DNA from: Erythrobacter sp. YT30
GTDB lineage: Bacteria > Pseudomonadota > Alphaproteobacteria > Sphingomonadales > Sphingomonadaceae
Length of the DNA stretch: 64,000 nt
Direction of reading: 5' to 3'
Assembly (NCBI RefSeq): GCF_001542875.1
Contig: NZ_LMAF01000002.1
Span: 1,139,501-1,203,500 of the forward strand
Position 1 is the first letter of the stretch. Every line of letters begins with the position of its first letter. The notes under the pieces were generated by a model. It ran no database searches and was not told the origin of the DNA. It was given only the letters and a program-made list of their open reading frames with translations. A program made the translations under genes and the position numbers. Of the stretch, positions 18,267 to 27,718 are shown one piece after another.

Positions 18267-20648
18267 TCAAATCGGATTGCCATCCTGATCGCGGAAGATT
18301 TCGCGCCGACCCACATGATTGGCAGGCCCGACGAGACCTTCGGATTCCATCCGCTCAATCCATTTGGCCGCCGTGTTGTATCCAACGCCCATCTGGCGCT
18401 GCAGCCAAGATCCAGATGCCTTCTGGTTCTCAATTACGATCTGACAGGCCTGACGATATTTGCGCTCATCCGGATTGTCGGATGCTGTGAGATCATCTTC
18501 GAAAGTCAGCCCGCCGCCATCTTCAGGCTCTTCGGTGACGGCATCGACATATTCCGGCGATCCTTGCGCGCGCCAGAAATCGGCAACCGCTTCAACCTCT
18601 TCATCAGAAACGAAGGGACAATGCACACGAATGGTTGCGCCGGTGTTGGGCTTATACAGCATGTCGCCTTTACCCAGCAGCTGCTCTGCGCCCTGCTCGC
18701 CAAGAATGGTGCGGCTGTCGATGCGGCTCGTCACCTTGAAGCTGATGCGGGTGGGCAGGTTTGCCTTGATGACACCGGTAATAACATCGACCGATGGGCG
18801 CTGCGTTGCCATGATAAGGTGGATGCCGGCCGCGCGCGATTTCTGGCTGAGGCGCTGGATCAGGACCTCGATTTCCTTGCCAACGGTTACCATGAGGTCG
18901 GCCAATTCGTCGACGATTAAAACGATCTGCGGCAGCGGTTCGTAATCGAGCTGCTCTTCTTCATAGAGCTGCTCGCCTGTATCGGGGTCAAAGCCTGTCT
19001 GTACCCTCCGGCCAAGCGGCTTGCCCTTGGCAATCGATGCGCGCACTTTTTCATTGAAGGAATTGATATTGCGCGAATTGACCGACGACATCATCCGATA
19101 GCGCCTCTCCATCTCCTCCACGGCCCATTTCAAAGCGCGCACCGATTTGTGCGGCTCTGTCACGACGGGCGACAGGAGGTGAGGGATGTTGTCGTAGCTG
19201 GCGAGTTCCAACACCTTGGGATCGATCAGGATCATCCGGCATTCAGCGGGTGTGAAGTGATATAGCAGACTCAGGATAATACAGTTGAGACCGACCGACT
19301 TACCCGATCCGGTCGTGCCCGCGACAAGCAAGTGAGGCATGGCGGCAAGATCAGCAATGATCGGTTCGCCGGCGATATCCTTGCCCAGAATGATCGGCAG
19401 GTTGCCCTTGGATTCGGCAAAGGCAGCGCACGCGGCGAGCTCTTTCAACATCACCATCTGGCGGTCTTTGTTCGGCAATTCGATACCCATCACCGTCTTG
19501 CCGGGAATGGGCGAGACGCGCGCCGAAATCGCGCTCATATTTCGGGCAATGTCTTCGGCAAGGCCTACTACGCGGCTCGCTTTAATGCCAGGAGCCGGTT
19601 CGAGCTCGTACATTGTCACAACAGGCCCGGTGCGCACCGCCGTGATCTCGCCCTTGACGTTGAAATCATCGAGCACGTTTTCGAGCAACCGCGCATTGCG
19701 TTCCAGCGCGAGCTTATCGAGTTTGGGCGCCGCCTCGCCAGAGGGATCTTCGAGCAGATCGAGGCTCGGAAGATCGTAGGTCGCGAACATATCGCGCTGG
19801 TTGGCTTTAGCGGGAGCAGCTTTCTTCGGCGGTGCGGTGGGATCGCTGATTTCGGGCGCGCGGCGCTGGGCAGGCACATCGGGTACGACCGGCTTTGCGG
19901 CGGGCGCGCGGGGTTCTGGTTCGTCGACAAACGCCTCAGGGTTGCGGGTGAGGCGCGATTGGCGCTGGAGCCAAGGCATGCGCGCAGTAACGGCTTGACC
20001 AAGCGAGCTTTCAGCAATGAATTGCGGCACGGTGAGCAGCGCGCGCCAATCGATCGCGAAAATCCGCGTCACAAGCGCCACACCGATCGCAAGGCAGACA
20101 AGCGCCAAGAGCAGGATGACCCAGCCCGATGCCGCTTCGCCAAACAGCCCGCCAATGCCTTCTATCGCGCTGGCGCCAAGCAGTCCGGTAAAGCCTCCGA
20201 TCTGGGCGGGCATGCTGCCGCCGGGTCCTGCAAAGCCAAGCGTGAGCACCGTGGCGAGGAGGATCATTGCAACCAGCAGCAATCCTGTCGGCAACCACCA
20301 GCGCGTCGTCTCAGGCTCATCGCCATTTTCAACATCGCGCCACAGCTTCATGGCCGAGATATAGAACAGCGGGACGAGCAGCCAGGCAGGCAGGCCAAAT
20401 GCGAAATAGGCCCAATCTGCGGCCCATGCTCCCCAGGATCCCATCCAGTTGTTAACTGTGCCGCTTGCCGCAGCGGTAAACGGGCTGGGATCGGTCTGGG
20501 TGTAGGTGAAAAGCGATATAGTCAGGAACACCGCGCCCGCCAACAGAACGGCAGCGCCGGTAATCTGAGCGGCGCGCCGGACCGAACGGCGCAGGCCTGC
20601 ACGCCATTCGGCGGACGATTTTCGGGTGTGAACTGCGCGGCTGGCCAT
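18267..20648 (-). CDS. ftsK: DNA translocase FtsK
   Basis: A 793-aa FtsK/SpoIIIE motor. Four membrane segments occupy ~residues 28-200, followed by a Pro/Ala-rich linker (~235-290), the alpha/beta motor with Walker A GTTGSGKS at 444-451 and Walker B IVLIVDELADL, and a C-terminal winged-helix gamma domain (RQMGVGYNTAAKWIERME) that in this family reads KOPS polarity sequences. It acts at the division septum to clear and resolve chromosome termini. Three GANTC sites lie in the 110 bp upstream. Confidence 0.96.
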   Translation of the reverse strand: MASRAVHTRKSSAEWRAGLRRSVRRAAQITGAAVLLAGAVFLTISLFTYTQTDPSPFTAAASGTVNNWMGSWGAWAADWAYFAFGLPAWLLVPLFYISAMKLWRDVENGDEPETTRWWLPTGLLLVAMILLATVLTLGFAGPGGSMPAQIGGFTGLLGASAIEGIGGLFGEAASGWVILLLALVCLAIGVALVTRIFAIDWRALLTVPQFIAESSLGQAVTARMPWLQRQSRLTRNPEAFVDEPEPRAPAAKPVVPDVPAQRRAPEISDPTAPPKKAAPAKANQRDMFATYDLPSLDLLEDPSGEAAPKLDKLALERNARLLENVLDDFNVKGEITAVRTGPVVTMYELEPAPGIKASRVVGLAEDIARNMSAISARVSPIPGKTVMGIELPNKDRQMVMLKELAACAAFAESKGNLPIILGKDIAGEPIIADLAAMPHLLVAGTTGSGKSVGLNCIILSLLYHFTPAECRMILIDPKVLELASYDNIPHLLSPVVTEPHKSVRALKWAVEEMERRYRMMSSVNSRNINSFNEKVRASIAKGKPLGRRVQTGFDPDTGEQLYEEEQLDYEPLPQIVLIVDELADLMVTVGKEIEVLIQRLSQKSRAAGIHLIMATQRPSVDVITGVIKANLPTRISFKVTSRIDSRTILGEQGAEQLLGKGDMLYKPNTGATIRVHCPFVSDEEVEAVADFWRAQGSPEYVDAVTEEPEDGGGLTFEDDLTASDNPDERKYRQACQIVIENQKASGSWLQRQMGVGYNTAAKWIERMESEGLVGPANHVGRREIFRDQDGNPI

Positions 20649-20685
20649 GGTTACTTTCCTGGGTGATCGAGGCAGAACACACCAT

Positions 20686-20757
20686 GAATCTTCGGCGAGT
20701 CCGGGTCAAGGGGAGCGCTTGGGTGTTTACGGGGTATTGCGCGCTGTTGGTCGATTC
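20686..20757 (-). promoter_or_regulatory. three GANTC sites upstream of ftsK
   Basis: GAATC (20686-20690), GAGTC (20697-20701) and GATTC (20753-20757) fall in the 129-bp gap before ftsK. GANTC is the target of CcrM in alphaproteobacteria, and GcrA acts at such promoters. No -35/-10 pair was assigned. Confidence 0.4.
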
Positions 20758-20777
20758 CGTTGCGGCTCGGCCTTTGC

Positions 20778-21341
20778 TTACCCGCTAAGACCGTCGATCG
20801 CGGCCCACCTGTCCCAGCCGAGAAATGATGCGCGGTGCCGGTCCATCCCGCCCAGAGCGATCACTGGCATCAGCGCATGGCGTGCGAGGTGAAGAAACCG
20901 AACCGCCCCGAGCACGTGTCCATCTGAATGGGATCGTGTTGGAAAGACGGGGGAGATTAGTGCGGCGTCGGAACCCAAAGAGTTTGCCAGCCTCAATTCT
21001 CGCATATCGTGCACCGTCGCGAGATGGATCAGCTCGCGCCGTCTTGGCCAATTTGCGCGGGGCGGGCCATAAGTGCCATGCGCGCCCCATTCGCGCGCGG
21101 TCAGGCCGCTATCGGACAATATGATCGTTTGGCCGCGGGCCTCCGCCACTCGTCGAAGCGACTGAAAACGGTCAAAACGCCCGGGATCGTCAAGATGATA
21201 ATGGCGATAGATAAAGCCGCTGCCGCGCGGCATCCGTTTGAGCGCGCCTTCGAGCATGGCATCGTTGCGCTCATCGGAAATCAGCCAGATTTTGGGGAGG
21301 GACTGGTCACGGCGCATCGCTGCTTTATAGCGCTCTGACAT
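20778..21341 (-). CDS. ThiE/TenI-like (thiamine phosphate synthase superfamily) protein
   Basis: At most 187 aa from the ATG at 21341. The C-terminal half carries the TIM-barrel landmarks of ThiE/TenI: SLGSDAALISPVFPTRSH (compare GADY.G.GP.FPT.TK), then PVIALGGMD and a terminal phosphate-loop-like AAIDGL. The N-terminal half is divergent (IWLISDERN, IILSDSG). It could be a thiamine-phosphate synthase or a TenI-like non-enzyme; no other thi genes are nearby. The ATG overlaps that of the divergent yggS, so the ATG at 21317 (MRRDQSLPK) may be the true start. Confidence 0.7.
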   Translation of the reverse strand: MSERYKAAMRRDQSLPKIWLISDERNDAMLEGALKRMPRGSGFIYRHYHLDDPGRFDRFQSLRRVAEARGQTIILSDSGLTAREWGAHGTYGPPRANWPRRRELIHLATVHDMRELRLANSLGSDAALISPVFPTRSHSDGHVLGAVRFLHLARHALMPVIALGGMDRHRASFLGWDRWAAIDGLSG

Positions 21342-22002
21342 GGAAAGTGCAGCCACAAGACTAGCCGCGGTTGAAGAGAACATAGCGCGCATTTGCAAAC
21401 CCGCGCGGCGCAAGCCCGAGGATGTCACCCTGATCGCGGTGAGCAAGACGCATCCGCCCGAAAAGATCACGCCGCTGCTGGAAATTGGCCACCGCGTTTT
21501 CGGTGAAAACCGAGTGCAAGAGGCCCAGGGCAAGTGGCCCGAATTGCGTGAGCGTTTTCCCGATACAGAGCTTCACCTCATCGGCCAGTTGCAATCGAAT
21601 AAGGCCGAAGAGGCGGTGGAATTGTTCGATGTGATCCATTCGCTTGATCGCGCAAGTCTTTTGAAAGCGCTGGCCAAGGCGATGGACAAGGCTGGCAAGC
21701 GAGTTCCGTGCTTTGTTCAGGTCAATATTGGCGATGAAGATCAGAAGGGTGGCTGCCCGATTGGTGAGCTTCCTGATTTCCTCGCCAAAGTGCGCGATGC
21801 GGATATCCCCATCGCCGGCCTTATGTGCCTGCCCCCGGCCGATATCGAACCCGCGCCATTCTTTGCGCTGCTATACAAGCTGGCCCGAGATAACGGCGTT
21901 GAGGGCCTTTCTATGGGTATGAGCGGAGATTACGAGACCGCGATCCAATTGGGCGCAACTCATGTTCGCGTAGGCACAGCGTTGTTCGGTCCGCGCGGGT
22001 GA
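21340..22002 (+). CDS. YggS/PLPBP-family pyridoxal-phosphate homeostasis protein
   Basis: A 220-aa single-domain PLP-binding TIM-barrel protein. The PLP lysine is in VSKTHP (Lys36). GENRVQE, HLIGQLQSNK and the C-terminal SMGMSGDYE.AI..G.T.VRVGTALFG are diagnostic. The family maintains B6 and amino-acid balance and has no known catalysis. The start at 21340 gives the normal family N-terminus. It shares CATG with the divergent ThiE-like gene and ends in a GTGA overlap with the next gene. Confidence 0.93.
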   Translation: MESAATRLAAVEENIARICKPARRKPEDVTLIAVSKTHPPEKITPLLEIGHRVFGENRVQEAQGKWPELRERFPDTELHLIGQLQSNKAEEAVELFDVIHSLDRASLLKALAKAMDKAGKRVPCFVQVNIGDEDQKGGCPIGELPDFLAKVRDADIPIAGLMCLPPADIEPAPFFALLYKLARDNGVEGLSMGMSGDYETAIQLGATHVRVGTALFGPRG

Positions 22003-22454
22003 GCAATCCGTTTGATGAGTTTGCAAATGACTGGCTCAGCGTTTTGCGCAGGGATGCGCGAATTGCCTTTGAGCACGCCCCGCTAGGCAAGGCTGATGGT
22101 ACGCATTGCGATATCGCTAACAGGTTTGTTCAAAGCCTCGGCCTAAAATCCATCGGGTTTAACTGGGAATTGCTTGATCCGGATGGCGAAATTGACATGG
22201 CGCGCTCTGCTTTGGGGCAGCTTACCCAGGCGCTCTCTCACGACATTTCCAATCCCTCCAAGACGTGGCTTGCACATCAGGCTGCAGAACATTGCGCTCG
22301 GCAGTTTCTAGCACTGTTTGATCCTAATGCGCTGACCGTGGTGGCGAACCGATATCATGGCTTGTGGAATCCGATCAGCGGCGCGGCAAGTGAATGGGGC
22401 TTTGTCGCTTATGATAACGCCCACATCGCGCTGCTCTTGATCGCGGATACGTGA
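21999..22454 (+). CDS. hypothetical protein (151 aa), coupled to yggS
   Basis: Starts with GTG inside the yggS stop (4-nt overlap), so translation is coupled. No leader or membrane segment. It is moderately acidic with Trp/Asn-rich patches (GFNWELLDPDG, YHGLWNPISG). I do not recognise the family. Composition matches its neighbours. Its end is followed by a bidirectional terminator. Confidence 0.7.
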   Translation: MSNPFDEFANDWLSVLRRDARIAFEHAPLGKADGTHCDIANRFVQSLGLKSIGFNWELLDPDGEIDMARSALGQLTQALSHDISNPSKTWLAHQAAEHCARQFLALFDPNALTVVANRYHGLWNPISGAASEWGFVAYDNAHIALLLIADT

Positions 22455-22462
22455 CCCAAACA

Positions 22463-22492
22463 AAAAGGGCGCCCACAAATGAGCGCCCTTTT
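22463..22492. terminator. bidirectional intrinsic terminator
   Basis: AAAAGGGCGC (22463-22472) and GCGCCCTTTT (22483-22492) form a perfect 10-bp stem with a 10-nt loop. A T-run follows in both directions, so it can end both the yggS-hypothetical transcript and the converging TonB-receptor transcript. Confidence 0.88.
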
Positions 22493-22515
22493 CTATTCGT
22501 GTGTTCAAACTCGAT

Positions 22516-24816
22516 TTAGAATTCGAAGATCGCCTCAACGCCGATGTTCCGGCCGCGTTGCAGCGGTGAGAATGTGCCAGCGGTTGGCGCATCTGCAAAT
22601 GGCTGACGCACACCGGTTGAACGCGGTCCGCCAAACGGCAGCTGCGTATCACCACCAGCCTGCACCTCGTCAAAGAGATTGCGGCCATACAGCGAGAACG
22701 AGAGACCATCGAGCGGCGTTACCCAAGTGATGTTGGCTTCAAGGTTGCTGATGTCCTGAATGAAGCCGAGGTTGTCATCAGTGTAAGCGAATTCATCGCG
22801 GTACTGATAATTCACCCGGGTCAGGATTTCGCTTTCGCCAAGGAACAGCTCGTGCAGAAAACCAAAGCCCCAGGTCACCGCTGGAACACGAGGCAGACGC
22901 AGATCGAGATCAGTGTCGTCGATCACGCCGTCACCTGAGATATCGAACAGGATCTCGTCGTATTGATCGTCGATGATACCGATATTGGCCGTGAAGATGA
23001 GCGAGTCCGACAAGCGCACTCGGCTTTCCGCTTCAAAGCCAGTGATGGTTGCATCCGCCGTGTTGAAGATCGACTGAGCCACACCCGAAGCAGGGTCAGC
23101 CTGGTTCACTTCGCGCTGCATGTCCTGAATCTTGGTGATGTAGGCTGCAACGTTGATGGTGAATGCGCCATCAGCAGTCTGGAATTTGCCGCCGATCTCA
23201 AAGTTATCGACCTGCTCTTCGTCAAACGCGAAATCGGTGCCGACGATCGCTTCGAACGCGTTGGCATTCGTGATGCGGAAGTTGTAGCCGCCTGAGCGGA
23301 AACCACGGGTCCAGTGGCCATAGATCTGGCTATCATTGAATTCGTACTGGAGGCCAAGTTTTGGCGATAGGTTGCGGAAGCGCACGCGGTCTGTGAAACC
23401 GTTGTTTTCCGGCAATCCGAGACCGTTTGTGCCGCTGGTTGGGCATGTGCGGTCTACAACCGAACACTCTGGACGCGGACGGACGTAGGTGACCTCGGCG
23501 TCCTTCGTTTCCTGGCTCCAGCGAAGGCCTGCGATCACAGAAAGCGCGTCGTTCAGATAGAATTGACCGTTGGCAAACACGCCAAGCACTTCGTGATCCT
23601 GACGGCCACCACCGAAGAACCGCGGTGCGTTGATGATGCGACGCGATTCTGTGTAGGCGAGTGTCTGATCGAAATAGAAACCGCCCACGGTGAGGTCGAA
23701 ATTGGCAGTCGACACCGCATAACGGATCTCGTTTGAGATCTGGTCCTGCGCGGTTTCAGTGTCCGAGTTGAAGATCGGAGCCGTTGTCGCATCGATGTCA
23801 GCATCGGTCATCGCGCTGTAGTCGCGATAGCCAAAGATGTTGGTCAGCGTGCCCGGGCCAATGTCCCATTCCGCCGTGAGCGAAGTCGTCAGGATCTCAG
23901 TGTCGTAGAAGCCGGGGTTGTCGATCGCGAAATCAAACGTATCGCGCTCAAAAATACCGCGGTTCTGACCGTTGGGGCCGTCGCCTTCGGAATCGAAGTA
24001 ATCAACTTTACCCGTCAGCGTCAGATCGCCGAGACGCGCTTCGAGTGCACCGCGAAGGATGTAGGTTTCGGCTTGGCCGAAGTTGGAACCGTCAAACTGG
24101 TTCTCAAAATAGCCGCGATCATTGTTGTAATAGCCTGCGACTTTGAAAAGCAGCTTGTCTTCAACCAGCGGGCCGGTGAGGACTGCGCTGGCGGTGTAGT
24201 TTTCACCGCCACGGCCGCCATCGATCGGGCCGTCCACAGCTGCGCGGACTTTGCCTGAGAATTCTTCGGTTGGGTTGGTGGTGTTGATGAGCACCGCGCC
24301 GCCGGTCACGTTACGACCGAACAGAACGCCCTGGGGACCGCGCAGGATTTCGACACTTTCGAGGTCGAAAATGTCGAACACAACGCCGCCATTGATGCCG
24401 AGATAGACGCCATCGACGAACACGCCGACAGTCGGGTCAATCGAGGGGATCGAGGAGTTGATGCCGAGACCACGGATCGAGAAGTTCGCAGTACCACGGC
24501 TGGTGCCGATTTGATCGAGGCTGACGTTTGGTGCCTGATAGCTAAGGCCCTGAACGTCGCGCACTTTGAATGCATCGAGCGTGTCGGCGTTGAATGCGGT
24601 GACGGCAAGCGGAATATCTTGCACGTCTTCGGGGTTTTGCGTTTTGGTACCCGTGACGATGATGTTGCCAATCGTATCAAGCGCGCTGCCGCGCTCTTCC
24701 TGGCCATCCTCATTCGCTGCGGGATTAGCGTCTTGCGCGTGAGCAGCAAAGGGGTTTGCTGCGCAAGAACACAAAAGCAGCGCGAGAGCGCGCCGCGAAG
24801 CGGAACGAAGTGTCAT
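22516..24816 (-). CDS. TonB-dependent outer-membrane receptor
   Basis: A 766-aa receptor. Signal peptide residues 1-27, TonB-box-like IIVTGTK near 52, plug domain (~60-170: IPLAVTAFNADTL, FSIRGLG, EILRGPQGVLFGRNVTGGAV), then a long beta-barrel ending in AIFEF with C-terminal Phe. The plug resembles sphingomonad receptors often near catabolic genes; the substrate cannot be assigned. No FecR/sigma factor or SusD neighbour. Monocistronic, bounded downstream by the terminator. Confidence 0.94.
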   Translation of the reverse strand: MTLRSASRRALALLLCSCAANPFAAHAQDANPAANEDGQEERGSALDTIGNIIVTGTKTQNPEDVQDIPLAVTAFNADTLDAFKVRDVQGLSYQAPNVSLDQIGTSRGTANFSIRGLGINSSIPSIDPTVGVFVDGVYLGINGGVVFDIFDLESVEILRGPQGVLFGRNVTGGAVLINTTNPTEEFSGKVRAAVDGPIDGGRGGENYTASAVLTGPLVEDKLLFKVAGYYNNDRGYFENQFDGSNFGQAETYILRGALEARLGDLTLTGKVDYFDSEGDGPNGQNRGIFERDTFDFAIDNPGFYDTEILTTSLTAEWDIGPGTLTNIFGYRDYSAMTDADIDATTAPIFNSDTETAQDQISNEIRYAVSTANFDLTVGGFYFDQTLAYTESRRIINAPRFFGGGRQDHEVLGVFANGQFYLNDALSVIAGLRWSQETKDAEVTYVRPRPECSVVDRTCPTSGTNGLGLPENNGFTDRVRFRNLSPKLGLQYEFNDSQIYGHWTRGFRSGGYNFRITNANAFEAIVGTDFAFDEEQVDNFEIGGKFQTADGAFTINVAAYITKIQDMQREVNQADPASGVAQSIFNTADATITGFEAESRVRLSDSLIFTANIGIIDDQYDEILFDISGDGVIDDTDLDLRLPRVPAVTWGFGFLHELFLGESEILTRVNYQYRDEFAYTDDNLGFIQDISNLEANITWVTPLDGLSFSLYGRNLFDEVQAGGDTQLPFGGPRSTGVRQPFADAPTAGTFSPLQRGRNIGVEAIFEF

Positions 24817-24919
24817 AATAATGTCTCTCCCTGACAGATGGGGGCGTGCAATTACCGATCAGTTCTTAATATGCAACTTAAATCCGCACAATTTGCCCAC
24901 GTGCTCAGACGAACGACAT

Positions 24920-27679
24920 TCAGACTTGTTCCAATTGTTTCTGGCGTTTGTCGCTGGCTGCACTGATGAGCGCCTGCTCAATTTCCGCCTGTCTCGCATT
25001 TGAAACGATCTTGCTTCCAGTCAAATCCGTCACGTAAAAAGTATCTGCTGCAGTCTCGCCATAGGCGGTGATATGTGCGGACTGAACCATCAGATTGGAC
25101 TGGAATAGCGCATAGGCCAGTCGGTTGAGCAAAGCCGCACGGTCGCGGGCTGACACTTCGATCACGGTAAAACGGTTGCTGGCCTCGTTATCGAAAGTCA
25201 CGCTGGTTTCGACATCGAACGCCTTTGCGCGCGAATGGTTGAGCGGCCGTGCCGCGAGTTTTGGCACCAGTTCCACCTTGGCCATCAACGTATCGCTGAT
25301 GGATTTCTTGATCCGTGCCAATTGGCTTGGCTCCCGGAACGGGCGGCATTGCGGATCCTGCACCAGGAAGTTGTCGAATGCGTAGCCGTTTTTCGCGGTG
25401 TGAATGCGCGCATCAAGAATGTTGGCACCGGCCAGATGGATGCCGCCTGCAATCCGATTAAAGAGGCCCGGATGATCAGGCACAATCACACTGACGAGCG
25501 TTGCGCCGCGTTCTTCATCCACTTCGCAGTGGATTGAGAGGTGCCCTTCTTCTTCCTGAGCGGCCTCGTACTGGATCAGATTGCGCGCGATGATGTCTTC
25601 AGGTTCGGCAATCCAGTAGGCATCACCCAGCATATCGCCGATTTCGCTTACGAGGCCCGACTTATCGCCCATGGCTTCCGCCACTGAAGCCTTCTTGGCC
25701 TCGACTTTTTGCGATCGGCCATGGCGCATATGGCCAAGGCGAAGCCGTTCCTGCGCAGCGTCATACAGCTCGCCCAGCAATTGCCCTTTCCAGCTGTTCC
25801 AAGTGCCCGGTCCGACAGCTCGGATATCAACCGCGGTTAGAATGGCGAGATTGCGCAGCCGATCGAGCGTTTTTACCTCAGCCACGAAATCCTCAACAGT
25901 CTTGGGATCGGTGAGATCGCGTTTCTGCGCGGTTGAGCTCATCAACAAATGCTGGAGCACAAGCCAGGAGACGAGCTCTGTTTCCTTTTCATCCAGGCCA
26001 AATCGCGGGCACAGTTTCTGCGCGACTTCAGCGCCAAGGACAGAGTGATCGCCGCCGCGTCCCTTCGCAATATCATGCAGCAACACCGCGACGTACAAGG
26101 CCCTGCGCGATGCGACCTTGTGGATTTGCTTGGTGGCGCGCGGGTGGTCCTTTTCGAGCATGCCGCGTTCGATCTGCGAGAGAAGACCAATCGCGCGGAT
26201 CGTGTGTTCATCCACCGTGTAGTGGTGATACATATCGAACTGCATTTGCGCGTTGACCCGCCCAAAATCGGGCACAAAGCGCCCAAAAACGCCCGCTTCA
26301 TTCATCCATCGCAATGCGGTTTCGGGATCATTTCGCCCGCACAGGAGATCAAGGAAGAGTGCATTCGCCCGGCTGTCCTTGCGCACTGCTGCCGTGATGA
26401 GCTTGGTATCCCGATCTGCTTGGCGCATCGTATCAGGATGCACTTCCAGCCCCTCGGCTTCGGCGATCTGGAACACTTCGATCAGGCGAACAGGGTCATT
26501 GATGAACCACTTGTCGCCCGGCGCTTTTATGCGACCGCCCTCAATCACAAAGCCTTTGTGTTTTCGCGGCTTCTGGTTCCATCCGGCGAAGAAACCACTG
26601 CGCATTTTCGATTGTGAAAGTCTCTCCTCGAGGTGGGAGAGGAAAACGCCCGTAAGGCTGCCAACGCGTTTCGCTTGCATGAAATAATACTGCATGAAGC
26701 GTTCGACAGCGCTTTTGCCTGGGCGATCTGCAAAGTTCATTCGCTCTGCGACCTGGCGTTGGAGATCGAAAGTCAGCCGGTCTTCTGCGCGATCGGTGAT
26801 GATGTGCATGTGGCATCTCACCGCGAGCAGGAACCCTTCTGCACGGCGGAAACTGCGATATTCCTGAGGCGTAAAAAGCCCAAGCTCGGCAAGTTCGGCC
26901 GCGTTTTCGACGCGGTGCATGTACTTGCCGATCCAATAAAGTGTCTGGAGATCGCGAAGACCGCCTTTCCCCTCTTTCACATTGGGTTCAACCACATATC
27001 GGCTGTCGCCCATGCGTTTGTGCCGCGCGTCGCGTTCCGCCAGTTTTTGGGTGAGGAATTGCCTCTCAGTACCGCGTGCAAGCCCGGTCCAGAAACGTTG
27101 GCGCGCTTCTTCGTAAATCTGCTGATCACCCCAGATAAGGCGCGATTCAAGCAGGGCCGTGCGGATGGTCAGGTCTTCCTTTGCCATCGCGATAGTATCG
27201 GAAACCGTGCGGCTGGAATGGCCGACCTTTAGGCCAAGATCCCAGAGCAGGTACAGCATCGCCTCGATCACTTGTTCGCACCACGGGGCGCGGCGTGTGG
27301 GAGTGATAAACGCGATATCGACATCCGAATGCGGTGCCATTTCGGCGCGCCCGTAACCGCCCACAGCCAGGATGGCGAGCCGTTCAGCCTCAGTGCGATT
27401 GCCTGGCGGGAGGAAGTGGCTCGTCACGTAATCGTAGATCAGCCGGATCAACTGATCCGTCAGAAACGCGTGGCCGAGCGTGCATTCATGGCCCGCCGAC
27501 GGTTTTTCCATCAGCCGTTTCGCAAGCTCGCTGCGCCCGTTATCGAGCGCACCTCGCAACACCGAGAGCACGCCAGTCCTCGCGTTGTCGTCCGCGTTTT
27601 CAACGAGCTGCGCTATCTCTTCGGAAAGAGCGCGCCGGTCGATAACCTCGCGCTGACGGGGGATACGCTTGTCGCGCAT
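24920..27679 (-). CDS. glnD: bifunctional PII uridylyltransferase / uridylyl-removing enzyme GlnD
   Basis: A 919-aa nitrogen sensor. Nucleotidyltransferase domain with GGYGR (107-111) and the SDVD Asp pair (D119, D121); a middle HD domain (VLLHDIAKGRGGDH) for uridylyl removal; two C-terminal ACT domains (~725-800 starting SVIVPDHPGLF, and ~840-915 starting EVSARDRAALL) that bind glutamine. It should modify GlnB/GlnK. Separated by about 40 bp from the acyl-CoA ligase upstream on the same strand. Confidence 0.96.
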   Translation of the reverse strand: MRDKRIPRQREVIDRRALSEEIAQLVENADDNARTGVLSVLRGALDNGRSELAKRLMEKPSAGHECTLGHAFLTDQLIRLIYDYVTSHFLPPGNRTEAERLAILAVGGYGRAEMAPHSDVDIAFITPTRRAPWCEQVIEAMLYLLWDLGLKVGHSSRTVSDTIAMAKEDLTIRTALLESRLIWGDQQIYEEARQRFWTGLARGTERQFLTQKLAERDARHKRMGDSRYVVEPNVKEGKGGLRDLQTLYWIGKYMHRVENAAELAELGLFTPQEYRSFRRAEGFLLAVRCHMHIITDRAEDRLTFDLQRQVAERMNFADRPGKSAVERFMQYYFMQAKRVGSLTGVFLSHLEERLSQSKMRSGFFAGWNQKPRKHKGFVIEGGRIKAPGDKWFINDPVRLIEVFQIAEAEGLEVHPDTMRQADRDTKLITAAVRKDSRANALFLDLLCGRNDPETALRWMNEAGVFGRFVPDFGRVNAQMQFDMYHHYTVDEHTIRAIGLLSQIERGMLEKDHPRATKQIHKVASRRALYVAVLLHDIAKGRGGDHSVLGAEVAQKLCPRFGLDEKETELVSWLVLQHLLMSSTAQKRDLTDPKTVEDFVAEVKTLDRLRNLAILTAVDIRAVGPGTWNSWKGQLLGELYDAAQERLRLGHMRHGRSQKVEAKKASVAEAMGDKSGLVSEIGDMLGDAYWIAEPEDIIARNLIQYEAAQEEEGHLSIHCEVDEERGATLVSVIVPDHPGLFNRIAGGIHLAGANILDARIHTAKNGYAFDNFLVQDPQCRPFREPSQLARIKKSISDTLMAKVELVPKLAARPLNHSRAKAFDVETSVTFDNEASNRFTVIEVSARDRAALLNRLAYALFQSNLMVQSAHITAYGETAADTFYVTDLTGSKIVSNARQAEIEQALISAASDKRQKQLEQV

Positions 27680-27718
27680 TACATCGCCGCCGTCATCGCG
27701 GGATCAAGGGAAGGGGTA

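Noticed and set aside
19332-20666. 444-aa plus-strand ORF opposite ftsK
   Set aside because: Arg/Gly-rich shadow frame of the conserved FtsK reading frame.
24817-24919. TTAA-N8-TTAA upstream of the TonB receptor, resembling a CtrA site
   Set aside because: Spacing is 8, not 7, and the site is in an A/T-rich patch.
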